From assembly GCA_019348515.1 (NCBI GenBank), contig JAHWJF010000051.1, positions 1-11,987 on the forward strand: 11,987 bases of DNA. Reading direction: 5' to 3'. Within the stretch, counting starts at the first letter, position 1; every line of letters starts with the position of its first letter. The notes under the pieces are model-generated. The model saw only the letters and a list, made by a program, of their open reading frames with translations. It was not told the DNA's origin and searched no databases. Both the position numbers and the translations under genes were made by a program. Positions 6,797-11,821 of this stretch are shown in pieces. Source of the DNA: Chloroflexota bacterium (GTDB lineage: Bacteria > Chloroflexota > Chloroflexia > Thermomicrobiales > UBA6265).

Positions 6797-7594
6797 TCAG
6801 CTTGGCGTTACCTCGGCGGTGACGATCAGGCGCTCACTGCCGTCGTCATAGAGATCGAGTTCGTACGATCCATAGAGCGTCCATTCCACGAAACCGGCCA
6901 GTTCGAGCATCAGCTCGATCTCTGACGGAACGACGTATCTCATGGGGAATCCGCTGCGTACGCGTTGCAGATGACCAGCGGGGTCGATGAGGTCATACCA
7001 GAGCTCGGTATCGATGCGTTGCTCCGCGGGTGAGTGAATTCTGGAAGAGAACCGGTCGATCGTCGTTCCGTCGGCTTTCCGCCACGACCCCTCGTGTTGG
7101 ACGCGGCCATCAAACGTCGCCAATAACTCCGGGTTTGGGCTGAGCGCATCGATGACAAGCATGCCCCGTGGATCGAGGGAACGGTGCGCGGCGGACAACG
7201 CGGCTCTCTGCTCTGCTCGCGTCGGCAGGTGCATCAGTCCGTTGAGCGAGAAGATCACGAGCCCGAATGGGCCACCGGATACGCGGTCAGGTTCCGTCAT
7301 GGAGGCTTCTACGAGGGCCACGCGTTCAGAGAAGCCCCTCTCTAGGACGGCTGAGCGCGCGCGGTCCAGCATCGGTGGCGAGCGGTCGACGCCGGTGACC
7401 TGATGTCCGGCGGCGACGAGCGGCACCAAGACCCGACCGGTGCCACAGCCGAGTTCCAGAATCGGGTCACCGACGACCTCGGCCAGGCGAAGGTAGAGCT
7501 CGATATCATCGGCAAATCGCGCGTGCTCGAGATCGTACAGCTCGGGAAGCAATGCGTAAGGATCGCTGAAGTCACGGCCTAGGCCCGTGCTCAT
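6797..7594 (-). CDS. class I SAM-dependent methyltransferase
   Basis: This 265-residue soluble protein has a class I methyltransferase fold. Motif I is ILELGCGTGR at 45-54 (SAM binding), followed by VTGVDRS with acidic Asp70 that would hold the ribose hydroxyls, then a motif IV-like strand FGLVIFSLNGLMHL and a post-motif LVIDALSPNPE. A short N-terminal segment YDLEHARFADDIELYLRLA is typical of the Methyltransf_25/11 group acting on small molecules. The last 80 residues are beta-rich and end with LIVTAEV. ATG 7594 has GGAG eight bases upstream. It is transcribed away from smpB and its stop almost touches that of aroC, leaving no room for a terminator. Substrate unknown. Confidence 0.87.
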   Translation of the reverse strand: MSTGLGRDFSDPYALLPELYDLEHARFADDIELYLRLAEVVGDPILELGCGTGRVLVPLVAAGHQVTGVDRSPPMLDRARSAVLERGFSERVALVEASMTEPDRVSGGPFGLVIFSLNGLMHLPTRAEQRAALSAAHRSLDPRGMLVIDALSPNPELLATFDGRVQHEGSWRKADGTTIDRFSSRIHSPAEQRIDTELWYDLIDPAGHLQRVRSGFPMRYVVPSEIELMLELAGFVEWTLYGSYELDLYDDGSERLIVTAEVTPS

Positions 7595-7665
7595 TCCGCC
7601 GTCTCCGGCACGGCATCAGCGGAGACTGGCGCAGTGTGTGTCAACGCCCCCTCCCTGAAGTAGGT

Positions 7666-7694
7666 TTGACGCCTTCCCGAGCGGTTCCTATAGT
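7666..7694 (+). promoter_or_regulatory. strong sigma70-type promoter of smpB
   Basis: TTGACG (7666-7671) and TATAGT (7689-7694) are 17 bases apart, close to the ideal vegetative promoter. Only six bases (GCGCGG) separate the -10 box from ATG 7701, so transcription should start at or within a base or two of the start codon. Confidence 0.65.
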
Positions 7695-7700
7695 GCGCGG

Positions 7701-8204
7701 ATGGCAACCAAGACTCCTCCCGCGAAAGCCGTTGCGTCGACCGACCGGAGCCGAGGTGATCGTGTGGTCACCAGCAACCGGCGGGCCTTCCATGATTTTC
7801 ACATCATCGAGTCCGTCGAGGCGGGGATCGTCCTGACCGGCACCGAGATCAAGTCGATTCGCGATGGAAAGGCGACGATCTCGGAAGCGTACGCGCGTAT
7901 CGAGAATGGCGAGCTCTGGCTGATCGGATCGAACGTTGCGCCCTATAGCCACGGGAACCGTGCCAACCATGAGCCGGACCGGCCGCGCAAACTGCTCGTC
8001 CACCGCCGGGAGCTCGAGCGCCTGCGGGCCGCCATCGAGCAGAAGGGGCTCACCTTAGTTCCGCTCCGGCTCCATTTGAAGCAAGGGCGGGCCAAGCTCG
8101 ATATCGGCGTGGCGCGAGGCAAGAAGCTCTACGACAAACGAACGGCCGACGCGGATCGCCAGGCGCGACGCGACGTCGAGCGGGCGCTCCGGGGCCGGGA
8201 ATAA
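7701..8204 (+). CDS. smpB: SsrA-binding protein SmpB
   Basis: SmpB binds tmRNA and delivers it to ribosomes stalled on broken messages, acting with alanyl-tmRNA and EF-Tu in trans-translation. The 167-residue protein is slightly long because of a basic, Pro/Ala-rich N-terminal extension of about 20 residues. The core starts VVTSNRRAFHDFHI (22-35), continues with ESVEAGIVLTGTEIKSIRDG (37-56) and NVAPYSHGN (78-86), and ends with VARGKKLYDKR (137-147) plus the basic tail that enters the ribosomal A site and mRNA channel. The start at 7701 is supported by the promoter 6 bases upstream and there is no Shine-Dalgarno sequence, so it may be a leaderless message. No ssrA (tmRNA) gene is recognisable in this window. 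Confident identification. Confidence 0.97.
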   Translation: MATKTPPAKAVASTDRSRGDRVVTSNRRAFHDFHIIESVEAGIVLTGTEIKSIRDGKATISEAYARIENGELWLIGSNVAPYSHGNRANHEPDRPRKLLVHRRELERLRAAIEQKGLTLVPLRLHLKQGRAKLDIGVARGKKLYDKRTADADRQARRDVERALRGRE

Positions 8205-8235
8205 CCGGCGGCTGAGAAATCGGCGATCACCGGTT
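8203..8235. terminator. possible bidirectional hairpin between smpB and the convergent membrane protein gene
   Basis: AACCGG (8203-8208) pairs with CCGGTT (8230-8235) across a 21-base loop, bridging the stop codons of two convergent genes. The stem is short and there is no T-run, so this is weak support for a terminator. Confidence 0.2.
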
Positions 8236-8763
8236 GCGACGCATGGCCGATGCGACCAGGGCCCCCGCCACCGCGGCCGCCAGGAGCATCGCCAGCGGTA
8301 CGATGGCGGCTGTTGGCGGAGGATCGGTGCGGACGCCCCCGCCCCGAACAATCGCGCGGCCAACGCCGATCAGCAGGTGAACCGGCAGGTAGATGGCCGG
8401 GGCAAGGAGTGCCCAGCCGCCGCTGCGATCCCCTGCGGCGAGAACGACGACCGCTCCCGCGATGGCGAAGCCTACGACTGCCTCGACCAGGCTGCCCGGC
8501 CGCACCAACGCGCCGAGAATGACGCCGCTCGCGATCGCCACGCCAAATCCCAGCGCTCGGCGCTCGACAGTCGGGAGAGAGAGCGCCAGGAGCACACCTG
8601 ACGCCAACCAGAGCAGCGCGCCGATCGGGTTCAAAATACGAGCCGTCGCCCCACCGACGACAATCGCGACGCCAACGATCGTCGCCGCCAGGATGAGCCC
8701 GGCCGCGGCTGTTCGCCACGATCGTGGGTCGTTTCGGGCAGTGGGAAAAGTCCCCTGGATCAT
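8227..8763 (-). CDS. integral membrane protein of unknown function
   Basis: I do not recognise a family for this 178-residue protein. It is very hydrophobic with about six membrane segments, roughly at residues 18-38, 44-63, 70-88, 92-110, 117-138 and 151-172. These are separated by short loops and it ends in a basic RRNR tail. The N-terminal 17 residues are polar. ATG 8763 is chosen because GGAGG (8770-8774 on the opposite strand) sits six bases upstream; longer readings that begin at 8847 have no such site. No catalytic or metal-binding motif is visible in the membrane segments, so a small multi-pass transport or envelope role cannot be told apart. It is divergent from the tRNA-Arg gene and convergent with smpB, 22 bases between stops. 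Confidence 0.75.
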   Translation of the reverse strand: MIQGTFPTARNDPRSWRTAAAGLILAATIVGVAIVVGGATARILNPIGALLWLASGVLLALSLPTVERRALGFGVAIASGVILGALVRPGSLVEAVVGFAIAGAVVVLAAGDRSGGWALLAPAIYLPVHLLIGVGRAIVRGGGVRTDPPPTAAIVPLAMLLAAAVAGALVASAMRRNR

Positions 8764-8791
8764 CACACACCTCCAGCCGAACACTACGTCC

Positions 8792-8810
8792 TTGACGCCG
8801 AATGCGTCAA
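8792..8810. promoter_or_regulatory. 7-bp palindrome between divergent promoters (operator-like)
   Basis: TTGACGC (8792-8798) and GCGTCAA (8804-8810) form a perfect inverted repeat with a five-base centre. On the minus strand the right arm reads TTGACG and can serve as the -35 box of the membrane protein gene, with TAGTGT 18 bases on as a poor -10. The same arm lies at the -35 position of the tRNA promoter on the plus strand. It may be an operator touching both promoters, or simply two chance -35-like boxes. Confidence 0.35.
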
Positions 8811-8830
8811 AGGCGGCCCAACCGGGCTGG

Positions 8831-8836
8831 TATACT
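8831..8836 (+). promoter_or_regulatory. -10 box of the tRNA-Arg promoter
   Basis: TATACT is a good -10 element; transcription would begin near 8843 and give a leader of about 20 bases before the tRNA. The -35 region (about 8807-8813) is poor. Confidence 0.45.
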
Positions 8837-8862
8837 TCAACACGCATGGGTCACACCCGCCC

Positions 8863-8938
8863 GCCCTCGTAGCTCAACGGATAGAGCGTCTGGCTTCGGA
8901 CCAGAAGGCTGGGGGTTCGAGTCCCTCCGAGGGTACCA
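8863..8938 (+). tRNA. tRNA-Arg (anticodon UCG)
   Basis: A complete 76-base cloverleaf with an encoded CCA end. Acceptor arms are GCCCTCG and CGAGGGT (G1-U72 wobble, the rest Watson-Crick). The D arm is GCTC/GAGC with loop AACGGATA; the anticodon stem TCTGG/CCAGA holds the loop CTTCGGA, putting TCG at 34-36. The variable loop has five bases, and the T arm GGGGG/CCCTC encloses TTCGAGT. Anticodon UCG reads the arginine codon CGA. The known arginine identity bases A20, C35 and discriminator A73 are present. It stands alone, with a -10 box upstream and a long perfect hairpin 22 bases downstream. Confidence 0.96.
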
Positions 8939-8960
8939 ATACTTTTCCGCATAACGACGG

Positions 8961-9010
8961 CAAACAGTGAGGCGCGAAGGGAAGCAGTGCCCTTCGCGCC
9001 TCACTGTTTG
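8961..9010. terminator. 21-bp perfect inverted repeat downstream of tRNA-Arg, probable terminator
   Basis: Positions 8961-8981 are the exact reverse complement of 8990-9010, with an eight-base loop (AAGCAGTG). The stem is GC-rich in its middle (GGCGCGAAGGG) and the descending arm ends in TGTTTG, so there is only a token T-run. Its position 22 bases after the tRNA fits a terminator without a strong U-tract, but a 21-bp perfect stem is longer than such terminators usually are. A remnant palindromic element is the alternative. Confidence 0.6.
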
Positions 9011-9426
9011 ACCACAGTTCTGACCACTGTTTGTCGAGAGGTGGGAGGGCCAGCCAGCCATTCTCTCCCCTGAGACGATCGAGGCGGATTTCCACGTCGT
9101 GGACGCCGACATGAGGGAGCCCGCTCCGATGCGGTTCTACCATCCTCTGAGGGTGGGGACTATAACGAGGTGGAGGCGTCATCGGGTGTGCGATTCAGGG
9201 GGAGCGGGGTCGGGGCACGCCTCTGCTGACTGAGGAAAACGCAATCCTGGAAGGGTCTCGGCTGCTCAGCTACTCCGGCCCTGGAGGAGCTTGAGCGGCT
9301 CGAAGGCATCGAGCAGGCCCACGATGCGTTATGAAGGTCCTTCCGGCCCTGCTGTCAATGTCTTCCAGGTTGTCGACCGAGAGCTCCTCCAGTTTCCGCG
9401 CCGCGGTGTGATAGGATGCGCCTCTC
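9011..9426. other. non-coding or decayed stretch after tRNA-Arg
   Basis: No convincing gene is seen here on either strand. CACTGTTTG (9002-9010) recurs at 9025-9033 and TGACCAC at 9009-9015 recurs at 9021-9027, a short direct repeat behind the hairpin. The minus strand reads SGLPHVGVHDVEIRLDRLRG and then LDKQWSELWSN toward the tRNA; this is faintly like the C-terminal end of a tyrosine recombinase but lacks any catalytic motif. CTGGAGGAGCT at 9281-9291 recurs inverted at 9382-9392. GAAGGTCCTTC at 9333-9343 is a small palindrome. The stretch may be the scar of an element once inserted at the tRNA. Confidence 0.4.
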
Positions 9427-9445
9427 GGTCGCCTGGGTGGCGACC
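9427..9445 (+). promoter_or_regulatory. leader hairpin upstream of the small secreted protein gene
   Basis: GGTCGCC (9427-9433) and GGCGACC (9439-9445) form a perfect seven-base-pair stem with loop TGGGT, 28 bases before ATG 9474. A possible -10 box TAGGAT lies at 9412-9417, so the hairpin would be at the 5' end of the message, where it could stabilise the RNA. Confidence 0.35.
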
Positions 9446-9473
9446 TGCCGGTCACACATGGGAGGAAGTTCGC

Positions 9474-9764
9474 ATGCCTCGCTGGTTTATGACCGCGGTT
9501 CTCGTAGCAGCACTGGTCACCGGAGGCATCGCCTTAAGTGAGGCGCAGGAAGGCACGCCGCCAGCCACCAACGTCCTCGGCACCCCCTGCGCATCACCCG
9601 AAGCTCTCGTGCTGGCGTCGCCAGGGTTGACGATGCTGGCCTCCCCAGAGATCGAATTGGAGGGGACGCCGGTCGGGGAGCCGGGAGCCACCCCAGGCGC
9701 GCTCGACGAGACGCGGATTGATGCGCCCGGGTGCCCGACCGATGAGAGTACACCGGAGCCGTAG
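9474..9764 (+). CDS. small secreted Ser/Thr-Pro repeat protein
   Basis: This 96-residue protein has no family I can name. Residues 1-24 are a Sec signal (MPRW start, hydrophobic FMTAVLVAALVTGGIALS, SEA cleavage site). The mature chain starts QEGTPP, then from residue 40 to 79 it consists of five 8-residue units, each opening with Ala/Gly-Ser/Thr-Pro. It has two cysteines (39 and 87) that flank the repeat and could form a disulphide, and it ends acidic (TDESTPEP). There is no membrane anchor, so it is probably secreted or loosely cell-wall associated. The start is firm: GGAGGA at 9461-9466 lies seven bases before ATG 9474, whereas the frame further upstream is not signal-like. It is monocistronic, with a hairpin in its leader and another after its stop. 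The same mature-end style (QEATP) occurs in the cupin gene nearby. Confidence 0.72.
   Translation: MPRWFMTAVLVAALVTGGIALSEAQEGTPPATNVLGTPCASPEALVLASPGLTMLASPEIELEGTPVGEPGATPGALDETRIDAPGCPTDESTPEP
9591..9710 (+). repeat. five 24-base in-frame repeats encoding Ser/Thr-Pro octads
   Basis: Units at 9591, 9615, 9639, 9663 and 9687 encode ASPEALVL, ASPGLTML, ASPEIELE, GTPVGEPG and ATPGALDE. The protein period is exact while the DNA has diverged, so the repeat is old or held by selection on the protein. Confidence 0.6.
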
Positions 9765-9785
9765 CACGCTCGGTACCTCCTGGAG

Positions 9786-9824
9786 TTGCCCAGGCACCTG
9801 ATCAGGTCACGGTGTCCTGGGCAA
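9786..9824 (+). terminator. hairpin after the small secreted protein gene
   Basis: TTGCCCAGG (9786-9794) pairs with CCTGGGCAA (9816-9824); inside it CACC/GGTG extends the stem past a one-base bulge, and CCTGATCAGG (9797-9806) is itself a palindrome. It begins 22 bases after the stop codon. There is no T-run, so it is a probable but not classic terminator. Confidence 0.5.
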
Positions 9825-9939
9825 GCACCCCGCTCCTGCTCCTGAGGTCGGCGGCTGAGGCGAGCGCGCCCTTCTGGCTTCGTGCCCTATTGACCGGATG
9901 GCCGGTGTATCGCGAACACCTTCAACATCTTGGCCACGG

Positions 9940-10206
9940 TCAGATGTGGTTCGGCTCGGCAATGTCAATGCGCTCTCCGTCAAAGAAATAGGTTCGAGCG
10001 CACTCGGGGCAGATCCACTGCTCTCTGGCTAACAGACGAAACCGATCACCGCGATCAGGACTGGAGCTGCACCCGCAACTGCCAGAGAGGACCTTGAACG
10101 TCTCCCCCTGAGTATTCTCCGGCTCAGTATCCGCGCATTCTTTGGGATATCGGAATCGGGGTTCTCGCGCCCACTCAACGTCGGCCTCCTTCAGGTCCCG
10201 AGGCAC
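9940..10206 (-). CDS. small cysteine-containing hypothetical protein
   Basis: This is an 88-residue reading from GTG 10206 (a TTG start at 10272 would give 110 residues). I do not recognise it. The C-terminal half looks like real protein: KVLSGSCGCSS (Cys44, Cys46) and then QWICPECARTYFFDGERIDI (Cys66, Cys69), a pattern that could bind zinc as a small ribbon. The first half is charged and Pro-poor. Neither possible start has a ribosome binding site at a sensible distance; an AAGGAGG falls inside the frame instead. It may therefore be a decayed gene or the tail of one whose front is broken. There is no partner in a run with it. Confidence 0.42.
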   Translation of the reverse strand: MPRDLKEADVEWAREPRFRYPKECADTEPENTQGETFKVLSGSCGCSSSPDRGDRFRLLAREQWICPECARTYFFDGERIDIAEPNHI

Positions 10207-10489
10207 GGACTGAAGAGGTGGGGTGTAGTGAGAACGTCTGCCCGCACTTCGGATCCTGCTCCCCCGTGCCAATGCCTACCGACTTCACACGCTGTTGGTC
10301 AGGATCTCGGCAACGTGCACCCGATAGGGTTTCGTCTCACCGTCGATCCTATCAATCACTCCCGTCGACGATCGATCAGGGCTGCTCCTGGGTCTCTCCG
10401 CAAACGGTGATCACAACTGGTAGGCCAGGTAGCTACAGCAGCATCTGGACGATCGCCGGCAGGGCTGGGGAGCGCAAGCGGGTACAACA
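10207..10489. other. intergenic stretch with no clear gene
   Basis: Nothing convincing is encoded here. A short minus-strand reading at 10285-10359 begins with GTG and gives VIDRIDGETKPYRVHVAEIL before ending TNSV and a stop; it looks protein-like but is only 24 codons and has no ribosome binding site. It could be the broken front part of the Cys-containing gene just downstream on the same strand. Confidence 0.3.
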
Positions 10490-10517
10490 AGAGGGGCGGT
10501 CTTAGACCTACCCCTCT
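10490..10517 (-). terminator. intrinsic terminator of the cupin gene
   Basis: On the minus strand AGAGGGG and CCCCTCT form a seven-base-pair stem, extended inside by GGTC/GACC, followed by TTGTTGT. It starts 25 bases after the cupin stop codon. Confidence 0.55.
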
Positions 10518-10542
10518 CGTTTCGTGCGCTCCCGCAAGCAGG

Positions 10543-11133
10543 CTAGGACGCTGGTGTGGCGCTCATGTCCATGTCGGTCGGCATCAACAGATCTTCCCCG
10601 CTGGTCAGCACCAACGTGCCGAAGACCACCGTCTCCTCATCACCAGCGCCGCGGGCGGTGTGGACGACATCGTCCTCGTAGTAGATGGCATCCCCCGGCT
10701 CCAGGATCACTTCGGTCCCCGGTTCGGAGAGGTCCTCCGCCGGACCGGTGGCGCCGGCTGCCGCGCCCCGCACGACGTGGGCCGTCCCCTCCACCAACGT
10801 CCAGCCGAGGGATCCGGAGGTGACCCCGAGGACGACGGTGCCGGGGTGCCGGTGGGGGAAGATCTCGGCGTCGGGCTGGAAGACGAACCGAGCCAGGTAG
10901 ACGGTCTGGTCGGGTGCCCGCTCGGACGGAGCACTGGCGAAGACCTCGGCGGTCACCCCGGGAGATAGCTCGATGACGGCGGTGAAGCTCGGAGCCAGCG
11001 GGATGACGGCGCTGGCCGCCGTCGGGGTACCGGCGGGTGTGGCCTCCTGGGCAGCGGTGCGCGTGGTGACTAGGGCGAGTGCGGACAGGGCGACGAAGAG
11101 AACGACGGAGATCAGGACGGACAACCGACGCAT
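10543..11133 (-). CDS. secreted cupin-domain protein
   Basis: This 196-residue exported protein has a Sec signal at 1-28 (MRRLSVLISVVLFVALSALALV, cleavage near TAA-QE), a Thr/Pro/Ala linker QEATPAGTPTAASA, and one small cupin barrel (about 60-178). Cupin motif 1 is FPHRHPGTVVLGVTSG at 92-107 with His94 and His96; the usual glutamate four residues later is replaced by valine. Motif 2 is PGDAIYYEDDVVHTARG at 146-162 with His158. Three histidines could still hold a metal, so either a two-thirds metal site or a pure ligand-binding barrel is possible. An extra Gly/Ala-rich loop lies between the motifs. ATG 11133 is set by AAGGAG six bases upstream. It has its own terminator and no partner gene. 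Its N-terminal linker resembles that of the small secreted protein at 9474. Confidence 0.87.
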   Translation of the reverse strand: MRRLSVLISVVLFVALSALALVTTRTAAQEATPAGTPTAASAVIPLAPSFTAVIELSPGVTAEVFASAPSERAPDQTVYLARFVFQPDAEIFPHRHPGTVVLGVTSGSLGWTLVEGTAHVVRGAAAGATGPAEDLSEPGTEVILEPGDAIYYEDDVVHTARGAGDEETVVFGTLVLTSGEDLLMPTDMDMSATPAS

Positions 11134-11502
11134 GGCGGGCTCCTTCGTGATACGGCAGCGATTCGACCGCTCCGTTGCGGGGCGGAGGACGAGTCTAGCG
11201 GGCTCCGGTGAACAACTGGGTTTACCGTGGTTACCGGGAGGTGATATTCCGGCGCTCAGTACGCAGACACACGAGGGCCAAAAGTGCTCCCGGCCCTGGT
11301 GTCGTGGCCCGCGCCTGGCAGAACGGAGTTGGAGTGCCGTGTACGTCGGTAAGCGTGAGCGCTTGGCTTGTGTGGGCGATCGTGCCAGGATCAGCTTCGA
11401 TTCGACTTGGGCGCGTGGGCGAAGCTTCACAGGACTCAGGCCCTAGGGAGGTCGAAGCCTCGGTTTCGTTTGAGGGGCAATTACCGCGTCGAAAGTGTCG
11501 AC
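11134..11502. other. intergenic stretch upstream of the cupin gene, no gene seen
   Basis: No RNA gene, riboswitch or coding region can be supported. Open frames on both strands have poor, Arg/Ser-rich translations typical of high-GC non-coding DNA. The cupin promoter must lie in the right-hand neighbourhood of 11133; a TAGACT on the minus strand is a possible -10 box without a good -35. Confidence 0.4.
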
Positions 11503-11705
11503 TCATGCGGCCCCCTCCAGCCACTCCGCCATCTTGACCGGACTTCGGTCGCACGAGTTGTAGAGCGGGCACACCGTTGATCGTACGAGCACCAGGGACA
11601 CAGCGCGTTGGAGACCGGGAGCCAGTCCCGTTCCGCCGTGATCTGTGGGGCCAGTCGCTTCATGCGCCGCCATTCCGCTCTCAGCCATTGCCGACGAGGT
11701 GAGCA
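11503..11705 (-). pseudogene. frameshifted C-terminal remnant of a PD-(D/E)XK nuclease (RecB/Cas4-like, Fe-S)
   Basis: Reading the minus strand from 11705, one frame gives QWLRAEWRRMKRLAP, QITAERDWLPVSNAL and CPWCSYDQRC. The pattern of an aromatic residue and proline, then L-C-x-W-C-x-Y-x(3)-C, is the iron-sulphur cysteine cluster found at the end of RecB-, AddB- and Cas4-type nucleases. At the last cysteine (about 11570) the sensible reading moves to another frame, CPLYNSCDRSPVKMAEWLEGAA, ending in TGA 11503-11505. A TGTG dinucleotide at that point makes a two-base duplication or one-base loss likely. Upstream, a TGA at 11706-11708 closes the frame and no nuclease core (no Asp, Glu-x-Lys block) is found. 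It is thus a short relic, not a working gene. The call rests on motif recognition alone. Confidence 0.42.
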
Positions 11706-11716
11706 TCATCGATGAT
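11705..11716. repeat. 12-bp perfect palindrome
   Basis: ATCATCGATGAT is a perfect palindrome 105 bases before the ABC ATPase gene and at the edge of the nuclease relic. It could be an operator for the ABC gene, but chance is not excluded. Confidence 0.25.
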
Positions 11717-11821
11717 TGCTGGGGCTCGCCCAGCAAGACGGAGAAGCAACGATCATCCCGTATGCTGCCGTGCCCAGTAATCTGATTCGCGGTCAGCGAA
11801 GTCGCAGCCAGGAGCAAAACG

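Noticed and set aside
8837..9182. Minus-strand open readings across tRNA-Arg (containing RRDSNPQPSGPKPDALSVEL)
   Set aside because: This text is the antisense translation of the tRNA itself, a well-known annotation artefact; it is not a gene.
9291..9473. Upstream in-frame extension of the small secreted protein
   Set aside because: It would bury the signal peptide, and the strong GGAGGA site points to ATG 9474.
11390..11415. GATTCGACTTGG resembling the conserved 5' part of tmRNA
   Set aside because: No matching tRNA-like ends, no tag-coding frame and no T-arm nearby, so no ssrA gene can be supported here.
11208..11537. Plus-strand open reading upstream of the ABC gene
   Set aside because: No ribosome binding site, Arg/Ser-rich composition without motifs, and it overlaps the nuclease relic on the other strand.
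11515..11550. Minus-strand ATGGCGGAGTGGCTGG resembling the 5' end of a Leu/Ser tRNA
   Set aside because: No anticodon arm or T-arm follows; no cloverleaf can be drawn.
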